This document shows positions 53,752 through 63,247 of a stretch of 64,000 nucleotides of DNA, piece after piece. Position numbers and translations under genes: made by a program. The notes under the pieces are model-generated. The model made no database searches and was not told the DNA's origin. It was given only the letters and a program-made list of their open reading frames with translations. Source of the stretch: Maritalea porphyrae (GTDB taxonomy: Bacteria; Pseudomonadota; Alphaproteobacteria; Rhizobiales; Devosiaceae); contig NZ_JAPWGX010000004.1 in assembly GCF_027213965.1 (NCBI RefSeq), forward strand, positions 124,001-188,000, written 5' to 3'. Each line of letters starts with the position of its first letter. Within the stretch, counting starts at the first letter, position 1.

Positions 53752-54918
53752 TTAGTTCGTTTTGCGCAGCTGTTCTCCATCCCAATCTAGCAAAAATACG
53801 TCACTGCGCGCATCACCTTGATTGTCTTCGCCGCCGATGAACAATACGCCACCATCAAGTGTAATGGATGCGCCGTAGGCCAACCCTTCTTCCAAAACGC
53901 CAACTTGTGTCCAAGTGTCATTCTGGAACGCAAAGACGCCATCAGCGCGCGTTTTGCTCAGCCCCTCATGTGCAAACCACTCGCCGCGATCGGCCTTCGC
54001 GCGTGCTCCAGGGAAATTGGCTCCGCCTGCAACCAGAACGGCACCGTTCGTTGCCATGCCAACATATGGTGCAGCCAAACCCTCTTGGACTTGTGATCCA
54101 TCTTGCGCAGGCAGCGCGGGATTCAAAGTCCAGCTTACGTCGTTGCTGTTAATAGCAATTGACTTGACTTGATCGGTTCTAAGGCCGGGTTTGATTTCGC
54201 CATTGATGACCATGAAGTTGTCAGAGCCGAGTGCTGCGATGCCACTGCCAGTGTTAGGATCATAAGGGTTTTCCCCAAGATCTGCCCAAGTTGCTTTCGC
54301 TGGATCGAAGGCCCAAACCTGTTTGTTCCAAAGATAGTCAGCTGGCTCCATGCCCATGTAATCGCCAACGATCTTGTTCCATTTCTTAGGTTCCGCTGCT
54401 TTATCGGTTGTAAGAACTTCCAGCAGGTACTTGTCGAACAGTTTCTTATTATAGCCCCCAACAATTGCGATACGGCCGTCTGACAGCGAAAGCCCCGACG
54501 CGCCCAAGAAGCCAGTTGGCGTTTTGGTTTCAATTTTCTGCCAGGTGTCGGAGGATGGGTTGTAGGCATGCACATCTTCAAAGATGATGGGGGCTACGTC
54601 AGCTTCTGTCTGTTTGCCAGACCCGCTAAACACAAATAGCTTTCCATCAGAAATGCCGAACGCTGGTTGAGCGGGGGCAGAACCTGTAAATCCTGCCTTG
54701 TCCTGCCAGCCTGCGCTTGGGTTGTCCAAGTCTAGGGCATAAAGCGCGTTGCCCGCCGTACCTAGTCCGGCAAAGATCTGATTACCGATCTTCACCGCGA
54801 TGCCGTTTTTCAATCCAACAGGCAAGTCTGGCCAAGTGTCGGCCAGGGTCGGTTATACGCCGCCAAGCAGCATTGTTGCCCCGAATACGGCGCCCATAAG
54901 TTTAGTTTTCAGATGCAT
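53752..54918 (-). pseudogene. nanM: N-acetylneuraminate epimerase gene with a nonsense codon in the signal peptide
   Basis: NanM is a periplasmic kelch beta-propeller that interconverts sialic acid anomers. The strong site CAGGAGGAAAAG and an ATG at 54918 mark the real start (MHLKTKLMGAVFGATMLLGG). Codon 22 is TAA (54853-54855), after which the same frame continues PTLADTWPDLPVGLKNG and is open to 53752. Kelch strands are intact (FVFSGSGK, IAIVGGYN, VLVAGGANFPGA, LFIGGEDNQ). The only possible start after the stop is a TTG at 54825, which would lack a signal peptide. So export is lost unless the base is a sequencing error. Confidence 0.85.
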
Positions 54919-54963
54919 CTTTTCCTCCTGTGAATGCAATGTGAACTCGCTTTTTTGTGATTG

Positions 54964-55860
54964 TTATTTCGCCAACCATTGTTGGTATTCAGGTGATTGA
55001 ATAAGGCTTCTGACGGCACTCTCACCTTTTGCTGACTGCACCATAAAAGGTGCTCGTGTTGGGCCACAGTCGACGCCAATTTCTTGAAGGGCAATCTTTA
55101 CGCCTGGCAGGACGCCCGTTAAAAGAATGGTCGCGACAAACTCTTGAGATAGCTCTTGAAGTTCGCGCGCTTGAACGAGGTCGTGATTGGCAATTGCTGA
55201 ATGAAGTGCGGCATATAGTTTGCCTAAAATATTGTAAGTTGTGCCGATGCCGCCATCAACGCCAAGGGCAGCCGCCGCTAGGTAAACCTCGTCAAATCCA
55301 AAAAAGACAAGCTTTTGGGGGTGTGCTTTGCGCAATCTCGCCATTTTGAACATGTCATTTGAGGTGAATTTTATTCCCGCAACATTTTTGATGTCCAGAA
55401 GCTGTGCCAAGACGTCGTTGCTCAAAGGACGGCCCGTGCGGATCGGCACTTCATAGACAATCATGGGGAGGTCTGTCGCAGCGCTAAGTTCTTTGTAATA
55501 GGCGATGATTTCTTGATCTGAGAACGGGTATGCGTGTGGCGGCAAGGCACTTAGTGCGTTGTATCCAAGTTTCGCCGCCGAACGGGCAAGTTGGATTGAA
55601 TCGCGCAAATTTGGCGCGCCCACATGCGCGATGAGTTGGCAGTCTTGTGATCGTGCGTCTTCAGCGACAATTGCCTGTTGGTCTAACAATTCGCCCGCAG
55701 TGAGTAGTCCAGACTCACCACTGCTGCCTCCGACATAAAGGCCGTCCAGGCCTTGTCGTAAAACATACGCATTGATGCTGCGTTGGCGCTCCGGTGAAAA
55801 CTCACCATCGTCTGAAAGCCCGGTAAGTAGCGCTGCGTACATGCCTTTTAGCCGATTCAT
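54964..55860 (-). CDS. nanA: N-acetylneuraminate lyase (DapA/NanA family)
   Basis: A 298-residue class I aldolase-fold protein. YVGGSSGESGLL is the NanA-type carboxylate loop (GSSGE), IVYEVPIRTGRPL holds the catalytic Tyr, and VAGIKFTSND the Schiff-base Lys. It cleaves sialic acid to ManNAc and pyruvate. The ATG at 55860 has AAGGA at the right spacing; an ATG two codons upstream is too close. It shares the minus strand with nanM, divergent from the regulator and transporter. Confidence 0.9.
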   Translation of the reverse strand: MNRLKGMYAALLTGLSDDGEFSPERQRSINAYVLRQGLDGLYVGGSSGESGLLTAGELLDQQAIVAEDARSQDCQLIAHVGAPNLRDSIQLARSAAKLGYNALSALPPHAYPFSDQEIIAYYKELSAATDLPMIVYEVPIRTGRPLSNDVLAQLLDIKNVAGIKFTSNDMFKMARLRKAHPQKLVFFGFDEVYLAAAALGVDGGIGTTYNILGKLYAALHSAIANHDLVQARELQELSQEFVATILLTGVLPGVKIALQEIGVDCGPTRAPFMVQSAKGESAVRSLIQSPEYQQWLAK

Positions 55861-55945
55861 TGTCATTCCTTACGTCTCTTCGTGGAAGAATCTCACCTGG
55901 ATGACATTCTTGTATGTCTAAAATTGTTATATCTATTATTTTTGT

Positions 55946-55989
55946 TTGACAATACGAAATTTTAGTAATACCAAAATGACAACTTGGTA
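55946..55989. promoter_or_regulatory. Candidate promoter and GntR operator in the nanA-nanR gap
   Basis: TTGACA at 55946-55951 is a possible -35 towards nanR. The inverted repeat TACCAA (55969-55974) and TTGGTA (55984-55989), nine bases apart, is a candidate operator for the adjacent GntR protein in the 205-bp divergent gap. Confidence 0.4.
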
Positions 55990-56064
55990 AACCAGTGACT
56001 TGAGCGACAGGCGCTCTTGCCCTATCAATGGGGTGTCTTTGTTTATCAGGAGGAGGACTGAAAA

Positions 56065-56823
56065 TTGGCGACAGTAAATCAAATGCAAGAACCCAAACGC
56101 GCAGCTGATGCGATTGCGGATGCATTGATCGGCCAAATTCGCAATGGTTCTATTACATTAAATGACGCATTGCCCACTGAGCGGGAGCTGTGTGAACAGT
56201 ACTCTGCTTCAAGGCCGACTGTGCGTGAGGCGCTGACTCAAATGCAAATGCGCGGTTATGTCGAAACAGGTGGCGGTAAACGTCCGCGTGCGGCCAAACC
56301 ATCGATTCAAGCTATCTTACTGACCACGGGTTCGCATCTGCGCGAGATTTTGGGGGATGCTGAGAGCGCCGCACATCTGGAGCAAATGCGTCAATTTATT
56401 GAGGCTGGGGCTGCCAGAGAGGCTGCAAATCGTGCTGACAATGTACAGATCACAAAGTTACAGACGGCTCTGGAAAAGAACTTTACCTCAATCGGAACTG
56501 TTGATTTCCCGGCAACTGACATCGCTTTTCACAGGGCAATTGTGTCGGTTGTGGGCAACCCGGTGATTTTGCAACTGCACGACATGTTTGTCAGTGCGTT
56601 GCTCGAGCATCGACCAGCCATGTCAGAGCCTGAGAAGCATGACACAATCGCATACGAAGAGCATCGCGAGATCTATCAGGCGATTCTGAATGGCGATGTA
56701 GTTACCGCAACAAATGTAACTGAAAAGCATTTGGCACGTTCGTATCGGGCAAGATTGCGGGTCCCCAAACACGCTGACCTTTCAAACCAAACTAAACTTT
56801 CAGGGCAAGAACAAAAGCCTTGA
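56065..56823 (+). CDS. nanR: GntR/FCD regulator of sialic acid genes (NanR-like)
   Basis: A 252-residue FCD-type GntR protein. The start is TTG, supported by AGGAGGAGG at an eight-base spacing. The HTH covers about 14-78 (LPTERELCEQYSASRPTVRE). The FCD domain (about 95-230) has the metal-binding pattern DIAFHRAIVSVVGN, EEHREIYQAI and TEKHLARS. Located between divergent nanA and the sia/nan operon, it very likely represses both until sialic acid binds. Confidence 0.88.
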   Translation: MATVNQMQEPKRAADAIADALIGQIRNGSITLNDALPTERELCEQYSASRPTVREALTQMQMRGYVETGGGKRPRAAKPSIQAILLTTGSHLREILGDAESAAHLEQMRQFIEAGAAREAANRADNVQITKLQTALEKNFTSIGTVDFPATDIAFHRAIVSVVGNPVILQLHDMFVSALLEHRPAMSEPEKHDTIAYEEHREIYQAILNGDVVTATNVTEKHLARSYRARLRVPKHADLSNQTKLSGQEQKP

Positions 56824-56872
56824 TCGACTGGCGGAGCTTGTCTTTGCCATTCATCATCAAACGGAGGAAACG

Positions 56873-57835
56873 ATGAAAAACAATAAAACAATCCTAGGTA
56901 GCTTGGCTGCCATATTGTTAGCAACGACAAGTGTGCACGCCACAGAACTAACTTTTGGTATGCAAGACAATGAAGTGTCAAACGTCTATCAAGGCGCGTT
57001 GGAATTTAAGGCAAAGCTGGAAGCACTATCTGGCGGCGAAATGAAGGTTAAACTTTTCCCTTCAGCTACATTGGGTGATTTCAAAGCCATGGTTGCCCAA
57101 GTGCAAGCCGGTGAGCTTGATATGGTCATGACTGGCTATCCAGACATGAGCTACACGATCCCTGAGCTTAAACTAATTGGTGCGCCATATGTTGTTGAAA
57201 GCTACGATCACCTAAAGAAGATCGTTGCCGGCCCATGGGGTCAAAAGATGGACGCAAAGTTCCAAGACCAAGGCGTGATGCTTCTTGACGTTTGGTATTA
57301 TGGAACGCGCCAAACAACTTCTAACCGCGCGATTAACTCAATGGACGACATGAAGGGTTTGCGTTTGCGTACACCAAACGTGCCGTTCTTGATTGCTTTT
57401 GCTGAAAACACTGGCGCAACGCCTGCGCCTGTTGCCTTCCAGGAAGTGTATCTTGCGCTGCAAACCAATCAAGTTGATGCGGAAGAAAACCCGCTCCCAA
57501 CGATTGACGCTATGAAGTTTTACGAAGTGCAAAGCCACATTGCTATGACAAATCACTTCATCGCATCGGCTGCAATTCAGATTTCAAAGTCAACTTGGGA
57601 CGGATTGAATGCGCAAGAACAGGCTTGGGTTGCTGCTGCTGTAAATGCGGGTGGTGACAAATCCAACGGTCTGACAATTGACGCTGAAAACGACCTAATC
57701 GACACATTCAAAGAGCGTGGTCTGGAAATTACATATCCTGATCTAACACCATTCCGCGCTGCAATGAAGCCATACTACGATACGCTTGAAGCCGAGTTCG
57801 GCGAAGGCGCAATCGCTGAAGTAATTGGCGAGTAA
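56873..57835 (+). CDS. siaP: Sialic acid TRAP transporter binding protein
   Basis: A 320-residue DctP-family protein with signal peptide to about residue 23 (MKNNKTILGSLAAILLATTS). WYYGTRQTTSNRAI and GLRLRTPNVPFLIAFAENTG contain the two arginines that hold the sialate carboxylate in SiaP, and QTNQVDAEENPLPTI follows. GGAGGAAACG precedes the ATG. It delivers sialic acid to SiaQM. Confidence 0.93.
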   Translation: MKNNKTILGSLAAILLATTSVHATELTFGMQDNEVSNVYQGALEFKAKLEALSGGEMKVKLFPSATLGDFKAMVAQVQAGELDMVMTGYPDMSYTIPELKLIGAPYVVESYDHLKKIVAGPWGQKMDAKFQDQGVMLLDVWYYGTRQTTSNRAINSMDDMKGLRLRTPNVPFLIAFAENTGATPAPVAFQEVYLALQTNQVDAEENPLPTIDAMKFYEVQSHIAMTNHFIASAAIQISKSTWDGLNAQEQAWVAAAVNAGGDKSNGLTIDAENDLIDTFKERGLEITYPDLTPFRAAMKPYYDTLEAEFGEGAIAEVIGE

Positions 57836-57844
57836 CTCCCTCGG

Positions 57845-57864
57845 GCTGGGGGGAGACCCCCAGC
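57845..57864 (+). terminator. Hairpin between siaP and siaQ
   Basis: Eight G/C-rich base pairs (GCTGGGGG/CCCCCAGC) close a GAGA loop nine bases after the siaP stop. No T-run. Likely a message stabiliser that favours siaP expression. Confidence 0.75.
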
Positions 57865-57884
57865 TCACTTAAAAGGTAATCACA

Positions 57885-58355
57885 GTGAAATCGAACTCCA
57901 GATACAGCTTTGAAGGCATCATCGCATCAGTCATATTTATCATGCTGTTGCTTGTTGTTCTGCTGCAGATCTTGGGCCGTACCAATATTGTTGCGGGACC
58001 CGTGTGGACAGAGGAATTGGCCCGTTGGCTCTGGGTTTGGATGGCATTTTTAGCCATTGCAGAAGTAGAGCGAAACGATGCTCAGCTGAACATGGGATTC
58101 ATTACCGAGCTCTTCGCAAAGCGCGTTCGTATCGCCTTGTTCACACTGATTGATTTAGTCTATTTGGCTGTTTTGTGCAATCTGAGTTGGATCGGTTACA
58201 AAACAGTTCTGCGCACCTTGCGCAATGAATCTGTGACCCTGCCAACGAGCGACGCTGCGCTTTACGCATCCGCTTTTGTGGCTTCATTCTTCATAATATT
58301 TCGTGTTTTGCAGCGCTTGAACAAGCGCAAAAATGAACTCCTGGCTGAGGCATAG
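57885..58355 (+). CDS. siaQ: Sialic acid TRAP transporter small permease
   Basis: A 156-residue four-helix membrane protein starting with GTG (AAAAGG upstream). Segments IIASVIFIMLLLVVLLQILG and EELARWLWVWMAFLAIAEVE are typical of DctQ/SiaQ. In several pathogens SiaQ and SiaM are fused; here they are separate genes. Confidence 0.92.
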   Translation: MKSNSRYSFEGIIASVIFIMLLLVVLLQILGRTNIVAGPVWTEELARWLWVWMAFLAIAEVERNDAQLNMGFITELFAKRVRIALFTLIDLVYLAVLCNLSWIGYKTVLRTLRNESVTLPTSDAALYASAFVASFFIIFRVLQRLNKRKNELLAEA

Positions 58356-58359
58356 CAAA

Positions 58360-59634
58360 ATGATCCTTGGAACAATTGGACTTGTTTGGCTCTTTCTCGT
58401 GCTGTTCGGTGTGCCTATTGGCATAGCGATGATCTTCGTATCGATGGGGTATTTCTATTTCACTGGCATGGGGTTAGCCTTTGCCGTTCAGCGCATGGTT
58501 GATGGGCTAAACAGCTTTCCTATGTTGGCCGTCCCGTTTTTTATTCTTGCTGCTGCCATTTTGAATTCATCAAGAATTACCCATCATTTGTTTGGGTTTG
58601 CGCGCGCACTTGTGGGGCATATAACAGGCGGGCTTGGCCATGTGAATGTGCTTGCTTCACTCTTCTTTTCTGGCATGTCCGGATCGGCGCTTGCAGACGC
58701 GGGTGGATTGGGCAAAATGGAAATTGAAGTGATGCGCGAGGCTGGATATGACGACGAGTTTTCAGGCTCGGTGACCGCAGCATCTTCCATGATCGGTCCG
58801 TTGGTTCCCCCCTCGATTACAATGGTCCTTTATGGTGTTGCCTCAAATACGTCTATCGGCAAACTCTTTCTCGGTGGCATTGTACCAGGCGTTTTATGTG
58901 CATTGGCGCTGATGGCCATGGTCTATTTTGTTGCGAAACGCCGGAACTATCCGGTTGATCCGAAAAGCACAAAACGAGAAATTGGTGGTCTGTTTATACG
59001 CTCATTCCCGGCGCTATTGACACCAGTTGTCATTGTTGGCGGCATTTTCAGCGGGCTGTTTTCGCCGACCGAAGCTGCTGCGATCACCGTCGTTTATGCG
59101 ATTGCCATAGATTTGATTTTTTACCGCGAGCTGACGTTTCGCCGTCTGTGGGACGCGTTGTACGAAACGGTGACAACGTCTGCTTCTATCGCCACCATTA
59201 TTGCTGGGGTGAGTTTGCTTGGATACGTTTTGGCCCGAGAGCAAGCACCCCAGCAAATCGCGCAAATGTTCCTTACAATTGCGAATGATCCGATCTCATT
59301 TTTGATTGCGGTTAATCTGATGATTTTTGCTTTGGGATGTTTTGTGGAGTCCCTAGCGATATTGCTGATCATTGTTCCGATCTTGGTGCCAATTGCACTT
59401 GGTTTTGGAATTGATCCTGTGCACTTTGGGATCATCATTGTGTTGAATTTGATGATTTCAATTCTGACACCACCGATGGGTATGGCCCTGTTCGTTGTGG
59501 CGCAGGTTGGGGGCATTGAATATCAGAAACTGGCAAAAGCCATCTTGCCGTGGCTGCTTCCGCCAATCGTGGTTTTGGTACTTGTTTGCATGTTCCCAAT
59601 ACTGGCAACTGGCCTACCAAGTTTGATGGGATAA
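58360..59634 (+). CDS. siaM: Sialic acid TRAP transporter large permease
   Basis: About 424 residues from MILGTIGLVWLFL (an ATG at 58333 inside siaQ is less likely). Multi-helix DctM protein with VPFFILAAAILNSS, GLGHVNVLASLFFSGMSGSA, GPLVPPSITMVLYGV and SPTEAAAITVVYA. It is the ion-coupled membrane part of the sialic acid importer. Confidence 0.94.
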   Translation: MILGTIGLVWLFLVLFGVPIGIAMIFVSMGYFYFTGMGLAFAVQRMVDGLNSFPMLAVPFFILAAAILNSSRITHHLFGFARALVGHITGGLGHVNVLASLFFSGMSGSALADAGGLGKMEIEVMREAGYDDEFSGSVTAASSMIGPLVPPSITMVLYGVASNTSIGKLFLGGIVPGVLCALALMAMVYFVAKRRNYPVDPKSTKREIGGLFIRSFPALLTPVVIVGGIFSGLFSPTEAAAITVVYAIAIDLIFYRELTFRRLWDALYETVTTSASIATIIAGVSLLGYVLAREQAPQQIAQMFLTIANDPISFLIAVNLMIFALGCFVESLAILLIIVPILVPIALGFGIDPVHFGIIIVLNLMISILTPPMGMALFVVAQVGGIEYQKLAKAILPWLLPPIVVLVLVCMFPILATGLPSLMG

Positions 59635-59637
59635 ATC

Positions 59638-60309
59638 ATGAGCCTTTTGGATAGTCTAAATGGTGGGGTGGTGGTTTCCTGCCAGCCCGTTTCCAATGGT
59701 CCTATGGATCAACCAAGTATCGTTGGCGCCATGGCTTGCGCTGCTGTGGCCGGTGGTGCTGTTGCGGTGCGTGTTGAGGGCATTGAAAATGTTAGAGCAG
59801 TGCGCCCTTTGGTCGATGTTCCGCTTATTGCAATTACAAAGCGTGATTTGCGTGTTTCCGATGTGCGGATCACGCCGTCGGTAGAAGATGTCAACGTGCT
59901 GGCTGCTTGTGGCGCAGATGTTATTGCCTATGACGCCACCGACCGGTTGAGAACAGACCGTCGCGAAGACATTGTGCGAGCCATTCTAGATAATGATATT
60001 CTTGCAATGGCGGACAGCGCCAGTGTGGAGGACGCTAAACAGGCCATCCAAGATGGGGCTGCAATAATCGGCACGACACTTTCCGGCTACATCGGTACAC
60101 CAGCCCAATCAACGGACGCGCCGGATTTGGAGTTGGTGCGCGAATTTGCCAAGCTTAATGCCTTTGTTATGGCTGAGGGGCGCTACCGCACGCCGGAGCT
60201 CGTGGCGGCAGCAATTAATTGCGGCGCAAATGCCGTGACTGTTGGCAGTGCATTGACGCGTCTGGAAGTGGCCACACATTGGTTTGTTGAGGCGGCGTCA
60301 CGCAAATGA
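59638..60309 (+). CDS. nanE: N-acetylmannosamine-6-phosphate 2-epimerase
   Basis: A 223-residue TIM-barrel enzyme converting ManNAc-6-P to GlcNAc-6-P. VVSCQPVSNGPMDQPSIVGA and GGAVAVRVEGIENVRAVR at the start, IAITKRDL, DVIAYDATDRLR and GAAIIGTTLSGY later, are NanE hallmarks. It begins three bases after siaM and overlaps nanK by four. Confidence 0.95.
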   Translation: MSLLDSLNGGVVVSCQPVSNGPMDQPSIVGAMACAAVAGGAVAVRVEGIENVRAVRPLVDVPLIAITKRDLRVSDVRITPSVEDVNVLAACGADVIAYDATDRLRTDRREDIVRAILDNDILAMADSASVEDAKQAIQDGAAIIGTTLSGYIGTPAQSTDAPDLELVREFAKLNAFVMAEGRYRTPELVAAAINCGANAVTVGSALTRLEVATHWFVEAASRK

Positions 60310-61259
60310 CGGCTGTGACCGATATGGACGGGATAAATGGGTTCGCTGTTGACCTTGGCGGGACGAAGCTAGCTGCAGCTCGCGTGGAACATGGAAGAGT
60401 TGTTGAACGCATTCAGAACGTTACCGAAGCAGAAGCACCAGCTGATAAGCAGGTTGAGGCGATAGAGGCTTTGTTGCGTAAAATTGGTTGGAATCATTCG
60501 TATCCGGTCAGTGTTGCTGTGGCGGGGCGCGTTTCCGACGACGGCACTTGGTCGGCGGTTAATACTGGAACCTTGACGAGTATTGCGGACATACCAATTA
60601 AAGCCCTGCTTACTCATCAACTCAACACAGACGTTTATGTGTGCAATGACGCCAATGCGGCGGCATTCGCTGAGGCAAGCTTTGGCAGCGGTGTTGGCGT
60701 GTCGCACTTTGCCTACATCACAGTTTCAACGGGTGTTGGCGGCGGCATTGTGATTGAGGGAAAACCCCTTACCAGTGCCAACGGTTTGGCCGGTCATGTT
60801 GGGTTTGTCTCCAGCCGGTTTTCAACCGCAATTTGCGGCAGTGGTCGGCGTTCCACAGTGGAAAGCGTTGCAGGGGGAAGGGCAATTTCAGCCATTGCAC
60901 AGGAGCAAGGGCATGGGGTTGCTACCGCCCGTGAGGTTTTTGATGCGGCGGCAGGTGGAAACGAGTGGGCGCAAACAATTATTGAAACGTCTGCACAAGC
61001 GATTGCAGCTTTGTGCTCAGATTTAACGGCAATATTTGGCCTGGATATGGTTGCATTGGGTGGATCAATTGGCATGGCACCGGGATATATCGCATCAGTG
61101 GAACGGCATCTGAAGTGTGAGCCTGCGCTATTTCGCCCCAAAATTGCGGCGGCCGACTTTTCACATGATAGCGCTTTGATTGGTGTGATTGCGCTTAGCC
61201 AGTCTTCCAAGAGGACTGAAAAAAGACATACAATACGATGCAATGGAGTGTCAGAATGA
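60306..61259 (+). CDS. nanK: N-acetylmannosamine kinase (ROK family)
   Basis: A 317-residue ROK kinase: ATP-binding VDLGGTKLAAARVEHG at the start, VCNDANAAAFAEASFGSG with the catalytic Asp, ITVSTGVGGGIVIEGK, and GLAGHVGFVS. The zinc-binding cysteine cluster of many ROK proteins is reduced to a single ICGSG. It phosphorylates ManNAc released by NanA. Overlaps nanE and nagA by four bases. Confidence 0.92.
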   Translation: MTAVTDMDGINGFAVDLGGTKLAAARVEHGRVVERIQNVTEAEAPADKQVEAIEALLRKIGWNHSYPVSVAVAGRVSDDGTWSAVNTGTLTSIADIPIKALLTHQLNTDVYVCNDANAAAFAEASFGSGVGVSHFAYITVSTGVGGGIVIEGKPLTSANGLAGHVGFVSSRFSTAICGSGRRSTVESVAGGRAISAIAQEQGHGVATAREVFDAAAGGNEWAQTIIETSAQAIAALCSDLTAIFGLDMVALGGSIGMAPGYIASVERHLKCEPALFRPKIAAADFSHDSALIGVIALSQSSKRTEKRHTIRCNGVSE

Positions 61260-62479
61260 GTACCAATGTCGCTTACCGCGGTGAAGGGGTTTTTGATGGC
61301 ACGAAGCTTCATTGGGGGAAAAGTCTAGTTCTCTCAGATGGGATTGTTGAAGGCTTTGTTGAAAACGAGCTTGTTTCCCCGGACTGCAATATCAAAGATT
61401 TTACAGGACAAATTGTGTCGCCCGGCTTCGTTGATCTGCAGGTCAATGGAGGCGGTGGTGTTTTGCTCAGCAATGATCCATCACTTGAAACTATTGAGCG
61501 GATGTCCAACGCCCATCTGCGCACTGGCACGACTGCGTTGTTACCAACATTGACAACGGATACACCGGACAAAGTTGATCGGGCAATTGACGCTGTTTCA
61601 AAGGCGATCAAAAGTAAAGTGCCAGGTATCGTTGGGTTGCATTTAGAGGGCCCACACCTTGCCAAGTCGAAAAAGGGTGCTCATGACGCATCGTTAATTC
61701 GGTCAATGGAAGCGCGTGATTTAGAAACGCTTTGCAACGCCGCCAAGCATTTGCCCAGCCTGATGATTACTGTTGCAATTGAATCCGTTTCGTCCGAGCA
61801 AATCCGGAAACTGAGCGAAGCCGGTGCTATTGTTTCATTGGGGCATACAAATGGCGATTATGAAGCCTGCATGGCGGCTGTAGCGGCGGGAGCAACCTGC
61901 GCGACGCATTTGTTTAACGCCATGAGCCAAACATGCGGGCGTTCGCCTGGTTTGGTTGGCGCGGTGCTGTCCAATAGTCAGTTATCGGCCGGAATAATTG
62001 CTGACGGGCATCATGTTCATCCAGCCAATATCGACATTGCTTATCACGCCAAAGCGCCAACACAGGGCCTTTTTCTGGTGTCCGACGCGATGGCGTTGAC
62101 AGGCTCAAGTGCGACACAGTTCGAATTTGGTGGCCGCATCGTCGAGCGTCGAAATGGGCGCTTAGAATTGGCAGATGGTACACTTTCTGGTGCCGATATT
62201 GACTTGGCCAGCAGCGTTCAAAATCTAATGAAGTTCGCCCATCTCGATTTGGCACAAGCCTTGGCTTGTGCCACAAGCGTTCCAGCAAGCGCGATCAAAC
62301 GATCGTCTGAATTTGGACGTTTCTGCGTTGGAGAGCCTGTGCAATCTGTCATTTGCCTTGAAGCAAATAATGTGAGCTCAGTGACATATGTGAAGACTTC
62401 AGGTTTTTCAAACCAATGCAAAAGCTCCAGTTTGCCCCTGGGTTTCAACGATCCAATTGTGGGAAATTCGTTGCGCTAA
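61256..62479 (+). CDS. nagA: N-acetylglucosamine-6-phosphate deacetylase
   Basis: About 407 residues from the ATG that overlaps the nanK stop (ATGA). Amidohydrolase-fold landmarks: GFVDLQVNGGGGVLLSN, GLHLEGPHLAKSKKGAHD, SLGHTNGDYEACMAA, ATHLFNAMSQ, GIIADGHHVHP and FLVSDAMALTG. It yields glucosamine-6-P; the next enzyme, NagB, is not in this window. Last gene of the sialic acid operon. Confidence 0.94.
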   Translation: MSTNVAYRGEGVFDGTKLHWGKSLVLSDGIVEGFVENELVSPDCNIKDFTGQIVSPGFVDLQVNGGGGVLLSNDPSLETIERMSNAHLRTGTTALLPTLTTDTPDKVDRAIDAVSKAIKSKVPGIVGLHLEGPHLAKSKKGAHDASLIRSMEARDLETLCNAAKHLPSLMITVAIESVSSEQIRKLSEAGAIVSLGHTNGDYEACMAAVAAGATCATHLFNAMSQTCGRSPGLVGAVLSNSQLSAGIIADGHHVHPANIDIAYHAKAPTQGLFLVSDAMALTGSSATQFEFGGRIVERRNGRLELADGTLSGADIDLASSVQNLMKFAHLDLAQALACATSVPASAIKRSSEFGRFCVGEPVQSVICLEANNVSSVTYVKTSGFSNQCKSSSLPLGFNDPIVGNSLR

Positions 62480-62569
62480 GTCTACTGTTGTAGGTGGTCG
62501 TGCCAGTGAAAAGCTCTTGCTTGCCGGTTTTGAACCAATGACGCCCAAACTGGAAAGGTCTCTTAAACC

Positions 62570-63247
62570 CTAGTAGCCATGGCTCGTCGTTCCTGTTTCA
62601 ACTAGTCCGCTTTCATAAGCAAAAATGACTGCTTGGGTGCGATCGCGCAAACCAAGTTTGCTCAGGATGCTTGAAATGTGTGTTTTTACCGTAGCGACTT
62701 CAACGAACAGTTCACTTGCGACTTCTTGATTGCTGAGCCCTTGCGCAACGGCCGTCAATACTGCTCTTTCTCGGTTTGTAAGTCTTTCAAGGCGCTTTGC
62801 GATCCGCTCGTCAATAAATCCTCGCTTTGCGAAACTACCGATAAGGCGTTTGGTAATGGATGGGGCAAGCAAAGCACCACCCCCGGCAATCGTTCGAACT
62901 GCACTAATTAGTTCCACCGGTGGCGTGTCTTTGAGCAAGAAGCCACTGGCACCTGCTTGCAGTGCCCTATAGATGTATTCGTCTGGGTCAAAAGTTGTCA
63001 GCACCAACACACGAGCGGCCAATTCTGGGTCTTGCACTATCTTTTCGGTGGCCAACAGGCCGTCCATTTCTGGCATACGAATATCCATAAGCACAATGTC
63101 TGGTTTATGGATTTTCGTTAGGGCAATAGCTTGGTTTCCCGTTCCCGCTTCTGCAACGATATCAATATCATTTTCATTGCCAAGGATCATGGCAAATCCG
63201 CTGCGCACCAATGCCTGATCGTCTGCTACGATAATACGAATAGTCAT
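62570..63247 (-). CDS. NarL/LuxR-type response regulator
   Basis: A 225-residue regulator: receiver domain about 4-120 with phospho-acceptor D54 (VLMDIRMPEMDG), then LuxR-type HTH about 155-215 (LTNRERAVLTAVAQGLSNQE, then VATVKTHISSILSKLGLRDR). The receiver and RDRTQAVIFAYESGLVE tail look like actinobacterial regulators. It overlaps the sensor kinase gene by four bases and is co-transcribed with it. Targets unknown. Confidence 0.94.
   Translation of the reverse strand: MTIRIIVADDQALVRSGFAMILGNENDIDIVAEAGTGNQAIALTKIHKPDIVLMDIRMPEMDGLLATEKIVQDPELAARVLVLTTFDPDEYIYRALQAGASGFLLKDTPPVELISAVRTIAGGGALLAPSITKRLIGSFAKRGFIDERIAKRLERLTNRERAVLTAVAQGLSNQEVASELFVEVATVKTHISSILSKLGLRDRTQAVIFAYESGLVETGTTSHGY

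Noticed and set aside
53752-54825. Intact shorter nanM starting at TTG 54825
   Set aside because: No ribosome site precedes it and it would lack the signal peptide that is plainly encoded upstream in the same frame.
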